Of a DNA stretch of 64,000 nucleotides, positions 43,750 to 55,100 are shown piece by piece. The stretch comes from Thiomargarita sp. (GTDB lineage: Bacteria; Pseudomonadota; Gammaproteobacteria; Beggiatoales; Beggiatoaceae), in the NCBI GenBank assembly GCA_020721005.1, contig DYNP01000001.1, positions 248,001 through 312,000 of the forward strand, written 5' to 3'. Below the pieces are notes generated by a model. The model did not search any database. It worked only from the letters and a program-made list of their open reading frames with translations, and was not told where the DNA came from. Made by a program: the position numbers and the translations under genes. Within the stretch, counting starts at the first letter, position 1; every line of letters begins with the position of its first letter.

Positions 43750-46700
43750 TTAGTTGGTGGGGGTAGGTAAGATGGTCACATCGATGGGGTCGACGCTCAT
43801 CACTACTTTGCCCGTGCTCTGTACTCGATAACCAAACCAAATCTTTAACGGACCTGGGTAGACAAAGTTGCCTGAATACATGTAGACCGTGTAGTAAGCG
43901 GGCAGACTGTCGACGGTTTCTAAGGCCGCAGCTTCAGTTAAGTTAGGCGCTTCGGTCGCAGGATCGAAGGGCAGAATCCCAATGGTCCATCCTAAGGGAC
44001 TTTGTGGATAGGCCATCATCATGTACCAAGCCATACCTTCTGGATACATATCCCAATCGTGCCGACCGATGACCAGAATATCAGCAGCTTGACCGATGTC
44101 AGCTGTGTCTACTCGGATAGCGCCAGCGGTTTTGATCGGATCGATCAGGGTGACTGTATCTTGTTGCTTGTACACACCGTTGAATTTAGAGATACCCATC
44201 CGCATGGCTGCAGTGCCTGGGTTGCCAGTGCTGCTTTCAGCGGTGCTGAGTGTTGCCGCTTCGCATTTATCACCGCCCATCAAGACACCTAAGCCTTGTT
44301 CAAAGCAATCGCCTTCGATGGAAGGAATGTTTTTGAAGACTGCTTGGCAACTGAGGGGTGTGGTGCTGACGGTAAGGGTGGCTGGATTGCCTTGACCTGC
44401 GCAATCTCCTGTCCAACTGTCAAATTGAGCGGATGCTGAGTTGGCAGTTAAGGTGAGGGTTTCGCCCACTGTATAGCTGGCTGAGCACAGGTTGCCGCAA
44501 TCAATTTTACCATCGGCAGTGCTGAGAGTCCCATTGTCAGGTTTGGTGACGCTGACAGCCACACTTTCAGGCGCTGTGGAGGCGAAAGTGGCTGCGCATT
44601 CCAGAGTTTCAGTTAAAGTCAAGTTGATGGGGTTGGTGGCGCCATGACCGCTGCAATCTCCACTCCAAGCTGAGAATGTATAGCCATCAGCAGCAGTGGC
44701 AGTGACAGTGACCCGATCGCCTGAGGCAAACGTGGCCGTGCAAGCGCTGCCGCAATCGATGCCGCCCACATCAGTGATGACTGTACCATTTTGGGGGGCA
44801 GTGAAGGTTAAGTTCACTTGTTGCACGGGCACAAAGAAGGTGGCTGTGCAAGTTTTTGCCGCGTCAACAGTGACGATCACTGGATTTTCAGTCCCAGTGC
44901 ATCCACCGGTCCAATCTTTAAATTCACTGCCAGCATCTGGAGTGGCAGTTAAAGTGACTGCGGTCCCAAGAGTGTAAGTGTATTCGCATTGGGCTGCATT
45001 TGTTCCGCAACTGAGTTGTCCATCGGCGCTTTCCACAAGGCCATTGCCATTCCGAGAAATGGTGAGGGCTGCCACGTCAACTGGAGGATCAACCACTGGA
45101 TTCCCCACTTTACCGGTCAATGGGAAGTCATAAGGAGTTTCGTCCACATCGCTGTTGAACAATTCCAGACTGCCTTCATACACGCCATCAGTGGTGCCAT
45201 TGAGAATCACATCAAAGCTGACTTGTTGTTGAGGCGCCACGGTGGATAAAGTGACTCCTTTTTGCAGTTCATAACCCACTGGCAATCTTAAGCTGTACAA
45301 AGTCAGGACTTCGCTGCCCAAGTTTTTCACTGTGAAAGTTTGGATGCTGGGCGTGCCCACTGGAGTGGTCCCAAAATCAACTTTATTGGTGTCGCCATCG
45401 GGAATTTGAATGGCAGTGCCGGCAGTGATGTCAGCGGGGGAACCATCCCACACTTCAATTTCTTCAGTGGTGGGCGGTGTGCTGTCCACAGTCCCTGACA
45501 CTGGGAAGGTGTATGGATTCTCATCTTTGTCATCGTTGCCAAAAGTCACCGTGCCTGTGTAAGTGCCGGCAGTGCTGGCATTTAAAGTTACAGTGAAGGA
45601 AGTGAAGCCGCCTTTGGCCACGGGACCTGGGTTAAAGGAATTGATGGTAAAGCCCGTGCCGCCCTCTTTGAAACTGGCTGGGGTGGTCAGATTCAGATCA
45701 GCTTCGCCAATGTTTTTAATGGTGAAAATTTTGGACACCGAGTTGCCAATTCCAGTGGGACCGAAGGTCACGGGAACTGCAGTGCCATTGGCCACAGAGA
45801 TAGTACCGTCTAAGACATCGATTTCTGGGGCAGGCACATCCACGCTGGCACCAATTGGGAAGCTGAACGGGTTTTCATCTACGTCCGTGCTGTAGAATTC
45901 CAAAGTACCACCGTAGTTAGCCACGGCGCTGGTATCCAGTTTGATTTGAAAATCCACGGTTTGACCGGGCAGCACTTTGGTTGGGAACACACCCACCAGA
46001 CTGAAGCCTTTGGGCAGAGGAGATAGAGCAGTCAGATCCAGGGCCACACCGCCAATATTTTTGACTTTGAAGGTTTTGGTGACTGGAGTGTTGATCGCAG
46101 CGCTGAAATCCACAATATCGGTTTGCTCATCAAAGATTTCATCTAAACTGGCATCGTCCAAAACTTCCCACACCGTTACTTCAGGAGTAGTCAGACTGCT
46201 GAGAATTGTACCAGTCACGACAAAAGTAAATGGATTTTCATCCGTGTCATCGTTGGCAATAGAGACTGTGCCCGTAAATTCGCCAGCAGTGGCCGCTTCT
46301 AAGGTCACGGTAAACTCGACCTTGTCTTTAGCACCGCCAGCAGCATCCAAAGTGGTCGCAGCCAAACTGCTCAGTTTTAGACCAGTCCCACCCGTGCTGA
46401 ATTGCAGACTGTCAATTTTCAGAGCAGTGCCGCCAATGTTTTGAATGGTAAAAGTCTTGGTGATAGGCGTGCCGACAACGCCACCAGGTGCAGTGGTGAG
46501 GTTAATCGTCGTGCCTTTCGCAATGTTCACCGTCCCATCAAATACTTCGATTTCCTTGGTGGCAGACATGGCAGTGCCGCTTAAGAGAATATCAAAGGGA
46601 TTTTCATTGTTGAGAATGGAGTTGTTAAAGATTTGCAGATAAGCATTGTAACCGCCAACAGCCGGTGGGGTGAAAGTGACTTTGAAAGTGGCTGTGGCAC

Positions 46701-48213
46701 TGGGGGCCAGAAAGTCTGGGAATGGAGAAGTGACTGGCGCCCAACTGAAGTTGGAAGCATTGAGTCCGCCAATACTCAGCGCATTCAGATCCAAATCTGC
46801 AGTACCAATATTGGTGATCACAAAGTTACGAGAGACTGGAGTACCGGCAAAAGTCATAGGGAATGGCGTCGTGGGTGCTACACCGTCAAAAACTTCAATA
46901 GTCCCAAGGGTTTCTTCCCAAACTTGAATGTCGGCAGCAGGACCAACCCCTGTTACAGTGATTGAGACAGGGAAATTAAAGGGGTTTTCAATACCTTCTT
47001 GGAAAGCGGAGTCTGTACTGTCAATAACAACTTCAGTATCATATACTCCAGGTTGAGCACTGGCTGGATCAAAACGAATTGTAAAGGTTGCGCTTCCTCC
47101 AGCAGGAACCATACTAGGATAAGGGTCAACTCTCATAAAGTACGGAGAAGCTGGGGAAAATGTCAAACTGGTTACTGATAAATCACCTGTGCCCGGGTTT
47201 TGAATGGTGAAGATTTTTTCCACCATAGTTCCTCCAGCTGTTGCATCAGGTAGAATTATTGCAGTAGCGGTATTGTCTACCAATTCCGTTGTTCCATCAA
47301 GCACATCAATTTCAGCTTGACCTGCTGGAGGAGCAGCTAAAACAATTCCTCTCACCGCAAAATCAAAAGAAACTGGCGGAGCTCCTAAAATATTGGTAGC
47401 ACTGCTGGTAATATTCAGTACACAATCGTAGTTACCTGCTGGTGTACCTACTGGAGGTAGAAATTGAACTTGAAAGTCAGAGCTTCCATTGGCTGGTATT
47501 GTGAATGCCGCTGATGTGAAGTCTGGAGCAGCAGTCAAGTCAGGATCAACTATGGTAAATTTAGGTTCAACTGCTCCCCCCACTGTGCAACTAATTGCAG
47601 TGGTTGCAGGGGCAAGTGGTGTAAATACCAACGGAGAACTGCCAGTATTCTTGACCGTAAGAGTTTTTAAAACTGCAGTACCCGCAACAGTTTCGCCAAT
47701 TAATTTGGGTTGAGTTTCGCCGTCGTTGATCAAAGTCCCTGCATCAGACACTTCAATAGACCCACTGCTCGCTGTGGCAAGACCCCCAGAGACAAGGGCA
47801 GTAAATGTTGCTGTATTTGAGGGAATGGCATTGGCAGTGACTATGAAAGTTTCGGCTGCTACAGAACCAACAAGAGTGTCAACAGCCAGCACATGGCCTG
47901 TTCCAGCCACTGTTGTTGCAAAAGGGGCAGCAGGAGCTGTGTAAGAAGTGCCAGATACTGCTGTTCCAGTCAATGTGTAAGTGATTGTATCTCCGATCAC
48001 AGAAGGAGTGTTCAACTCGAAAATGACTTGTATTCCCCCTGCCGTTGCTGTAGCTGCAAGAGGGGTTGACGGCATAACACTGACCTTAGTCACGTTTGCT
48101 GTCACATCAGCCGCCCACGATACCGCGGGTCCTGTCAATAAAGCCAGCCCCATTCCTGCGGCTAGCCACCAGCGCGAACGCCGGTAATGTTGATTAAAAT
48201 AACGGTCTTTCAT
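43750..48213 (-). CDS. giant exported choice-of-anchor-D / cysteine-repeat protein
   Basis: A 1487-residue secreted protein. The signal peptide is MKDRYFNQHYRRSRWWLAAG to about SWA. It has an N-terminal Calx-like region, then a series of roughly eight Ig-like choice-of-anchor-D/HYDIN-type repeats (each about 110-130 residues with KTFTIQNIGGTALKIDSL, EFTVTLEAATAGEFTGTVSI and DENPFTFVVTG-like cores) and three repeats of about 70 residues (near 1085-1300) with exactly four cysteines each, the pairs lying in DCG..C and GDC/C..F. A unique C-terminal domain of about 170 residues follows. No sortase or lipid anchor is seen, so the protein is probably adhesive or a surface or sheath component. Start ATG 48213 follows AAGAGG. 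Its terminator is at 43693. Confidence 0.87.
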   Translation of the reverse strand: MKDRYFNQHYRRSRWWLAAGMGLALLTGPAVSWAADVTANVTKVSVMPSTPLAATATAGGIQVIFELNTPSVIGDTITYTLTGTAVSGTSYTAPAAPFATTVAGTGHVLAVDTLVGSVAAETFIVTANAIPSNTATFTALVSGGLATASSGSIEVSDAGTLINDGETQPKLIGETVAGTAVLKTLTVKNTGSSPLVFTPLAPATTAISCTVGGAVEPKFTIVDPDLTAAPDFTSAAFTIPANGSSDFQVQFLPPVGTPAGNYDCVLNITSSATNILGAPPVSFDFAVRGIVLAAPPAGQAEIDVLDGTTELVDNTATAIILPDATAGGTMVEKIFTIQNPGTGDLSVTSLTFSPASPYFMRVDPYPSMVPAGGSATFTIRFDPASAQPGVYDTEVVIDSTDSAFQEGIENPFNFPVSITVTGVGPAADIQVWEETLGTIEVFDGVAPTTPFPMTFAGTPVSRNFVITNIGTADLDLNALSIGGLNASNFSWAPVTSPFPDFLAPSATATFKVTFTPPAVGGYNAYLQIFNNSILNNENPFDILLSGTAMSATKEIEVFDGTVNIAKGTTINLTTAPGGVVGTPITKTFTIQNIGGTALKIDSLQFSTGGTGLKLSSLAATTLDAAGGAKDKVEFTVTLEAATAGEFTGTVSIANDDTDENPFTFVVTGTILSSLTTPEVTVWEVLDDASLDEIFDEQTDIVDFSAAINTPVTKTFKVKNIGGVALDLTALSPLPKGFSLVGVFPTKVLPGQTVDFQIKLDTSAVANYGGTLEFYSTDVDENPFSFPIGASVDVPAPEIDVLDGTISVANGTAVPVTFGPTGIGNSVSKIFTIKNIGEADLNLTTPASFKEGGTGFTINSFNPGPVAKGGFTSFTVTLNASTAGTYTGTVTFGNDDKDENPYTFPVSGTVDSTPPTTEEIEVWDGSPADITAGTAIQIPDGDTNKVDFGTTPVGTPSIQTFTVKNLGSEVLTLYSLRLPVGYELQKGVTLSTVAPQQQVSFDVILNGTTDGVYEGSLELFNSDVDETPYDFPLTGKVGNPVVDPPVDVAALTISRNGNGLVESADGQLSCGTNAAQCEYTYTLGTAVTLTATPDAGSEFKDWTGGCTGTENPVIVTVDAAKTCTATFFVPVQQVNLTFTAPQNGTVITDVGGIDCGSACTATFASGDRVTVTATAADGYTFSAWSGDCSGHGATNPINLTLTETLECAATFASTAPESVAVSVTKPDNGTLSTADGKIDCGNLCSASYTVGETLTLTANSASAQFDSWTGDCAGQGNPATLTVSTTPLSCQAVFKNIPSIEGDCFEQGLGVLMGGDKCEAATLSTAESSTGNPGTAAMRMGISKFNGVYKQQDTVTLIDPIKTAGAIRVDTADIGQAADILVIGRHDWDMYPEGMAWYMMMAYPQSPLGWTIGILPFDPATEAPNLTEAAALETVDSLPAYYTVYMYSGNFVYPGPLKIWFGYRVQSTGKVVMSVDPIDVTILPTPTN

Positions 48214-48530
48214 AATGAGTAAACCTCTTAAAAGTAAAATGATTAAAAAGCAACCTACAAAACTCATGCCATCTTCCTAAAATGGTGATGCCAGCCCCTG
48301 TTTACAAGCCATTCAGTGGGCCTCCTCAAAATTGAATGTCCAAAAACTGACTCCTGAGTTTACGGTTACACTCATTAATTTTAACATACACTAACCCAAA
48401 ATAGCCACAATCTGAGTTATTTTGCAGTGTTAGAAAATCAACAGGGGGGTGTTGTAAAAACAACAATCCCATTTTGACTGACTGTCCCTCAATCCTCGAA
48501 AGCGATATAATAAAACTTCCTCTGCTCTTT

Positions 48531-48786
48531 TTTCAACACGTAAGGCATAATACACCTCAAATGGAGTGCAAACCTTGGTTTGCACATTCTCATTCAAATG
48601 CAAATCAAGATTTGCACTCCAGAACATTCAAATGCAAATCAAGATTTGCACTCCAAAACATTCAAATGGTTTGCACATTAAATGGAGTGCAAACCTTGGT
48701 TTGCACAAATGAACGTTCACGGGGCGTTGCCGCAGATTCCACCGGTATCTTTATAATGTTTCAACACGTAAGGCATAATACACCTC
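48531..48786. repeat. palindrome cluster between 28-base direct repeats
   Basis: A 28-base sequence starting TTTCAACACGTAAGG occurs at 48531-48558 and, without a mismatch, at 48759-48786. Between them lie four perfect palindromic units: GTGCAAACC-TT-GGTTTGCAC at 48566-48585 and again at 48687-48706, and TGCAAATC-AA-GATTTGCA at 48599-48616 and 48633-48650, flanked by GGA or TCC. The two types run in opposite orientation relative to the GGAGTGCAAA end. This is a duplicated small mobile or regulatory element, not a coding sequence. Confidence 0.85.
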
Positions 48787-48872
48787 TTGCAAAAGTAAAT
48801 GATGCAATAAGGATAAAATATGAAAAAATAAAGGGGAAATCCCCGTTAGAGTGGAGGCTTTAGCCGGCCATT

Positions 48873-48952
48873 GGAATGGAGGCTTTAGCCGGCCGGCGGT
48901 AAACCCTTGAAATTTGTGATTCCTACCACTGACCGGCTAAAGCCTCAACTCC
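48873..48952. repeat. 80-bp fold-back element, copy 1
   Basis: A fold-back unit whose ends, GGAATGGAGGCTTTAGCC and its near-complement GGCTAAAGCCTCAACTCC, flank a loop of about 40 bases with CGGCGGTAAACCC and GATTCCTACCACTGA. An almost identical copy follows at 48994-49073 (two differences seen). The end sequence is the same GAGGCTTyAGCCGGC core as the 28-bp array at 4966-5329. Additional half copies of the core lie at 48853-48868, 48963-48983 and 49083-49128. Confidence 0.85.
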
Positions 48953-48993
48953 AATTAAGAGCGCCGGCTAAAGCCTCGACTCCAAAAACCCTT

Positions 48994-49073
48994 GGAATGG
49001 AGGCTTTAGCCGGCCGGCGGTAAACCCTTGGAATTTGTGATTCCTACCACTGACCGGCTAAAGCCTCTACTCC
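48994..49073. repeat. 80-bp fold-back element, copy 2
   Basis: Second near-identical copy of the 80-base unit at 48873-48952, differing at one base of the loop (CTTGG against CTTGA) and one at the right end (CTACTCC against CAACTCC). Flanking half-cores (ACCGGCTAAAGCCTCTACTCC) repeat twice after it, with AAGTAAGAAG between them, which suggests tandem growth of the right end. Confidence 0.85.
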
Positions 49074-49135
49074 AAGTAAGAAGACCGGCTAAAGCCTCTA
49101 CTCCAAGTAAGAAGACCGGCTAAAGTCTAATATAG

Positions 49136-49162
49136 GGCGCAATACGCTAAAGCTATTGCGCC
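49136..49162. repeat. GGCGCAAT-ATTGCGCC hairpin, copy 1
   Basis: Inverted repeat of 8-base arms (GGCGCAAT, ATTGCGCC) around an 11-base centre, preceded by TAATATAG. It lies next to the stop codon of the alpha-2-macroglobulin gene on the minus strand, without a T-run. Copies 2 and 3 form the ends of the element at 60734-60901. Confidence 0.85.
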
Positions 49163-49168
49163 GACTTA

Positions 49169-52100
49169 TTAACGAGTCACTTTCAAATGCTTGGGCACTG
49201 ATTTTCCATACACTTCAGGCTCATACATCTCTTCAACATGAGTGGGCATAACTTTAAACTGACCTGGGGCTATGACCTGAGCCGTGTAGCTTAAATGATA
49301 ATTCCCAGCCGGTAGATAATCGGCAAAGAAGCGCGCAGCTTGGTGACGCAATTCCCGATGATAAAAATAATCATTCCCCAACTCGGCATCTTGCCAACCG
49401 GCTTGACTGAGCAGAATGGATTCTGAAGCATAATCCCCATCCTTTGCATCAAAGCCCAATTTCGCACTGGTTGCCAAATCTCGATTTACAGGCTCTATTC
49501 CCCCCGGCACTGGATCATCCACAACTACAAAATATCGTGGAGCTGGAGTGCTGACATACAAATCCACGCGCACCAATTCCCCAGTCTTCACCTGCCAAGG
49601 CGCTTGCAATAATACCCATTTTTCCTGCCGCTTCACATGATATTCCCGTTGCACTTCAAAACCAGCATCCACTGCTTCTGCCTGTTCATCAGTGGGACTG
49701 TAAGATAAACGCACGCTGTAATACAAACGCCCTTGACCCTCTCGAGTCAATTTAACAGTGGCGGCTCGCCCAGGATCCTTGGCAGTTAAAGCCCGTTCAA
49801 ACAACACGGGCGCCTCACTCAAAGTCTTAAACTGACTGTTCCCTAAAACCTCTTCATCCAACCAGCCAGCCACTGACAAATTGGGTGCCTGATTCTCATA
49901 CACTTTAGCATACTTTGCCAAAGCCTGCAAACAAAACAGATTCTCCTGAGTATTACCCCAGTGTTCACCACGCCGCGCTTGGGCAATGTGACGCGCTAAA
50001 TGTAAGGGCAAATCCCCAGTTATCCCTTTCTTATCCTTAGCTTGATAGCCCACTAAGCTGCTGAGAATGGCACATTGAGTGCGCAATGGAGAAGACAACA
50101 AATGTTTATGCTCAGTGTCCAGAGTTTCCTGAAATACAACCTTCCCAGCCGTTTGTTGAGCCCGAGACAGTAAACGTTTCACCACATCTTTTTGGATATC
50201 AGCGGTCTTTTCCACCTGCAAAGCAGCCTCCAAAAACAAGGCTTTACTGAACAAATCCATATTGTCTAAATGAGTGCGATAACGCTTGATATCATTGTAA
50301 CTGATCTTGGCATGAGGGGCTAAAGCAGCCAAAGCTACGGCGCGCACGCTGGAAGCCATTTCCCGGGAATAGGCTTGTGGCAAGGTGTTATTACGACGCA
50401 ACAAGGTAAGCAAATAATCATGCAAAGCGGTCTCCACTGTAGCCGGTGGAGCATATCCATCTGCCCGTAACCAATTGAATGCCAAGGCTGTGTAAGCACT
50501 TAAATAGGGACTGACATAATCATCTTGAGGCAGCCAAAACGTCATGCCCCCATTAGGTGCTTGATAATTGGCAGTTTCCGCCAAGGTCTCGGTGATCAAA
50601 GTTTCCGCCTGTTCCCAGCTAAAACTGTCAGGTAAATAGGCGCTGAGAGTTCGAGAATGTGCCGCCATCATGCCCTTGGTCAACTTTTGTTCCCAACATT
50701 GATAGGGATAGTCCCGAATGTAACGGAAAGCACCTTCCAAATCACTGAGAATGGTGGATGAAGTCACCACGGTCACTCCCCCCACTTCTGGTTGCATGGC
50801 AGTTGGGAATTGCAATTCTTCAGTAACTACTTCTTTCAGGGTACTACCATGCGTGGCTACGGTCTCCAGAGCACGAGGAGGCTGCACTTCCAAACGGCTG
50901 GCCAAGGCATCGTGCTCTTGCGCATCCTGAGCGGTGGCCTTGAACTCAATCGTGCCCAATCCGGTAGTTTTTAACGGCAACCACAAGGTGTAACGTTTAA
51001 ACGGGGCCACCTTAATTTGCCGTTGCAATTGTTCAGTGGCAATTTCCGCAATGGGACCTTTGACTTCCAATTCCACACTCAGATCGCGCTCCTGATCTGT
51101 TCGATTCAACACGCTGAATCCAGCTTGAAATTCATCCCCTTGTATAATTTGATTGGGTAAAATGGCTCTAATTTCAACAGGTTGATTGACTTTAAACGTA
51201 ATATCTCCCAATCCCAATTTGTCTTCTGGAGTGACCGCCAAAGCCAGCACGCGCCAAGCTGTCAAATTGTCGGGAACTGTAAATTGGATCCGCGCATTCC
51301 CTTGCTTATCGGTGGGTAAATCTGGATTCCAATAGCTGACATATTTAAATAGGGAACGCATGTCCAAGCCCGCCAATCCTCCATCTCCTCCAGGGGTAGC
51401 CCCTTTCTTTTCAAACTTTTGGCGCCCAACCAAACGCATCAAGAGACTGTAATTGCTGACATCCAAACTGTCCAAGGTGTAAAAACCGGCATAGGGATCA
51501 AAATAAGCTCGCCCCTGAGTGAGCAGATCAAACACGGCTTCATCCAATACCGTGACAGTTAACTCAATAGGAGGAGATTTTTTCATCTGTTCCCCAGTGG
51601 ATTTTTCGGAGAGAACAGTTGCTGATTTTGCGAGTTTTACCGGTGGTGCAGGGGGGGTCAGGAGGGCCACCATAGGATCATCACTTAACAATTCGGCAAG
51701 GATCGTAGGAACTGATTCGGGAACGGTTACTGATTTGGAAATGGCAGAATCAGTTTTGGGAATTGTGGGTAAAGGCCGCGGCACAACCTGCAGATTTAAG
51801 GTGACTTTTTCTCCTGGTTTGTAGCTGGGTTTGTCCGTTTGAATACTCACCTGTAACTCTTTGTAAGGATCTTTAACCCTGGTTTTGACATAACCCATCC
51901 GAAATGCAGGTTTACCCAAGTCGACACTGTCAGCCCCCACCGGTTTTTCCACTCGCGGTGAGACCACGGTAACCGAGATAAAAAAGCCAGGCAGATGATC
52001 GGGCTCAATGGGAATTTCAACAATTTCTAAACTGTGGTTAAAAGTTTCCACCCGACTCTCCAGCATTCCAAAACGTTCCACTGTGATCAATGCTTGACTG

Positions 52101-55100
52101 TTAGGGAATGGATTTTTAACGAGATAACGAGCAGTCTCCCCAATTGCATATTGTTCTTGTTCAGGCTTGATTTCCAAGGCATTTCCTGGAGTAGTTTCCC
52201 AGACCACTTGGTCTTTACCCAAAGCCCATTGATAGAGTTGTGTGGAATGGGCACGACCTTGACTGTCCTGAATGCTGGCAGTAACTTGATAATCTCCCGA
52301 TTTGGGCGGCACAAATTCGCAAGGTGTGCCTTCCAAAGAGGAGGTTATTTGACATTGGGCAACTGTTTGCCATTCGTGCTGATATTGGGTCAAATAGGCG
52401 TTGCCAGCTCCTTTGACTTGAGCCGCTTTGGTCACTTTATGAGCAATTTTGACTTGAATGGGAATGTCCTTGAGGGGTTGACCGTTGGCATCGACTACCA
52501 TGGTGAGAATCTTGGCATTTTGTTGAGCGGTGAGCAACCAACTGGTTTCTTTAAGTCCCACAAAACGATCTCTTCCCACATAGTTGGCTGTGACCCGGTT
52601 GGCCACATCTTTGCCGCGTTCGTCTCGCACTGTGCTTTCTACAATTAGTTGACCATACAAGACTTTAGATTTGGCAGGCAAGGTAAATTCTGTCAATAAT
52701 TTGCCTTGATCATCATTGTTTTTTTCGGTGGAATGAACAGTCTCATCATTGGCTTTTTCCACAAAAACGTCAAAACTAAATCCTTTAGCCTTGGCAGGTT
52801 GCAAAGGATATTGTTGCAAAACAGCCTGTACCTTGTTGTGTGCATCTGTGTAGGGACCACCAGCATGTAAGGTGGCTAGGGTTTCCACTTTGACGGTTTG
52901 ACCTTGATGAAAGAGAGTGCCATTGAGTTGAGTTTGCACCTTAAAAGGAGAAGGGGTGAAATCACTGATCAGCACTTGCATGGGCTGCCAAGTTTCTTCT
53001 GTAAAATCAGCAGATAACTGAAATTGATACCAGCCCACTGCAGCGGTTTTGGGCAAGGTAAATTCACCAGAGAGACCACCAAATTCCGAGAGGGTCAGGT
53101 TGGCTTTTTGATGAACCACTTGGTCTTTGGGATCAATGATTTTTAGGGTGTAAGATTTGCGAGGAGCGGAAATAAAGTGACGATGACCTTGGTCCCGAAC
53201 CCAGAGTTTGTATTGCAAGGTGTCGCCGACTTTATAGAGGCCTTGAGCGGTCGTTCCCCAAGTGTGTATATGTCCATATTGGGAACGAGTATAAGGGTAA
53301 AGTTCGTAGTCTCCCTGGACAATGTCACTCATATTGACTTGGAAGTTATAGTCTAAAGGCAATAGCACAACAGCGTCTTCTTTTTGACAACGGATAGAAA
53401 AATGAGGTTTATCTTTGTCGTAGGATTCAAGGACTTCCAGTTTGGGATCAAATTGCTGAGTGCCGGGCAAATAGGCTAGACCTTGTGCATCGGTAGTGAC
53501 AGTCTCTAAAACTTTAGGAGTGTATTTTTTGGTTTGATAGCTATTTTTTTGGAGAGTACATTGAGCATTGGGAACGGGTTGACCTTGGGCTAAATCGGTG
53601 AGCCAAAGCAGGGTGTTGTGATGACCGACTTTGGCTTGTATTTGAAAGGGTGTCACTTGAGCCCAAAACCAATTTTGTTCGGGAGCTTCGGCATTGTTAA
53701 GGTTGGGTTGGGTGGTAAAATAGCCTTGGATCACGCCATTTTTGGTGGGTAGCAGTTCTCGGATTCTCAAGGGCATGCGGAAAGTAATATCTTGTACTTT
53801 GGGAATTTTGAGGGTTTTGCGTTTTGCGGCAGACCAGTTTTGAGGGCCGAGCAGATGATAATTTAGGGTAAGTTCAGTAAGGTTGGTAATATAAATCGGC
53901 AATTCGCTGTCCACGCCTTGTTCCAAAATGGAGAATTCGTGTTCAAATTGGTGACGAGGGGCTCTGTGATCGGTGGCAAATTGAAAGTTGATGGGTTGAG
54001 TGAGGGAACGCCCAAATTGGTCTTGAAAAGCGGTTAGGTTATCAGCTTGCAGTTGGTAGATTTGATAGGCTTTTAAGACTTCAGGTAACCAAATCCGATA
54101 ATTTTCTTCTTTGTCGTAGTAACGGTCCAGATAGTTGTGACGAGTATATCCTTCCCAGGGGTCATAGTCATGGCGCCCCCCGGCTAAATCAGGGGTGATA
54201 CGCAGGTGTTGTTTGATCATGTCTAAAGAGACTGGAGAAGAGAATATCAAATAGACACCTTGTACTGGATCGCAACGATGGGAACTGGTTTTTTGTTGCA
54301 AGGAGAATGTAATTTCTTCATCTTTGAGGTTGGTGCAACGTACTCCCAGGAAGGTAAATTCTGGGAATGTATCTAACTTGGTTTCTTCTCGATCTTCAGT
54401 GCCCAGCAATTCTCCATAGGGACTTTGTAAACCAGGTTCGACTTTGAGTGTGACAGTGGTATTGAGTGGCAATTCTTGTTGGGGAGAGATCAGCCAAACA
54501 GAGGCCAGAGTGGGGTCTTTAGGAGGTGGGGTACCTTCTTCTTGCAGTTGTTCAATTTGCAGTGCCACCCGGTTTCCATCGGGTTGGGTAAAGTAAAGGT
54601 GTTTGGCGACCGAATCTTGAAAAATGGGTTGGTTAAAATGCACTTGGAGCACCGGAGTACCTGGAGTGTGCCACACTTGGAACATGCTAAAAGCCAGTTT
54701 GGGTCTTTGGGTTTCAAAGTGATGGGTGATGGGTTTGGTGAGTTGTAATTTTTTGGCCGCATTCCAAATATGGGGGGAGATTGTGATTTGGTAACGAGTG
54801 GCTAATTTCAGAGCATGCTCATCTCCCAATTGGCAGGCCAAAGTGGTGGTGTTGAGCCAACGCCATTGGCACTTTAGGTTGGGACTAACAGTGATCGGAA
54901 TGTTTTTAGGGGAACGAGTCATGTTTCCCAAGGGAACTACAGGTTGATTAAAAGTAAAGGTGAGTTGGCGCTCTTCTTCAACATCTTCGCCATCAGGGGT
55001 TATTCTTAACAGTTCCAAAGGGGTGGGTGTTTGTAGGGAGGAAGTATCGGTAGGCGAGGAGTTTTCCTCAGCTCTACTGGGGATAATAAGTCCCTGGTAG

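Larger units (their letters stand above)
48214..49168. other. repeat-rich gene-free region of 955 bases
   Basis: No gene is supported. The region holds the choice-of-anchor-D gene's upstream sequence (48214-48430), then a palindrome cluster in direct repeats (48531-48786), two 80-base fold-back copies (48873-48952 and 48994-49073) and a GGCGCAAT hairpin (49136-49162), each listed separately. The apparent frames here are produced by the repeats. Confidence 0.7.

Noticed and set aside
48474-48863. Plus-strand frame of 129 residues over the palindrome cluster
   Set aside because: Encoded by the repeats themselves; low-complexity, repeated peptides and no start signal.
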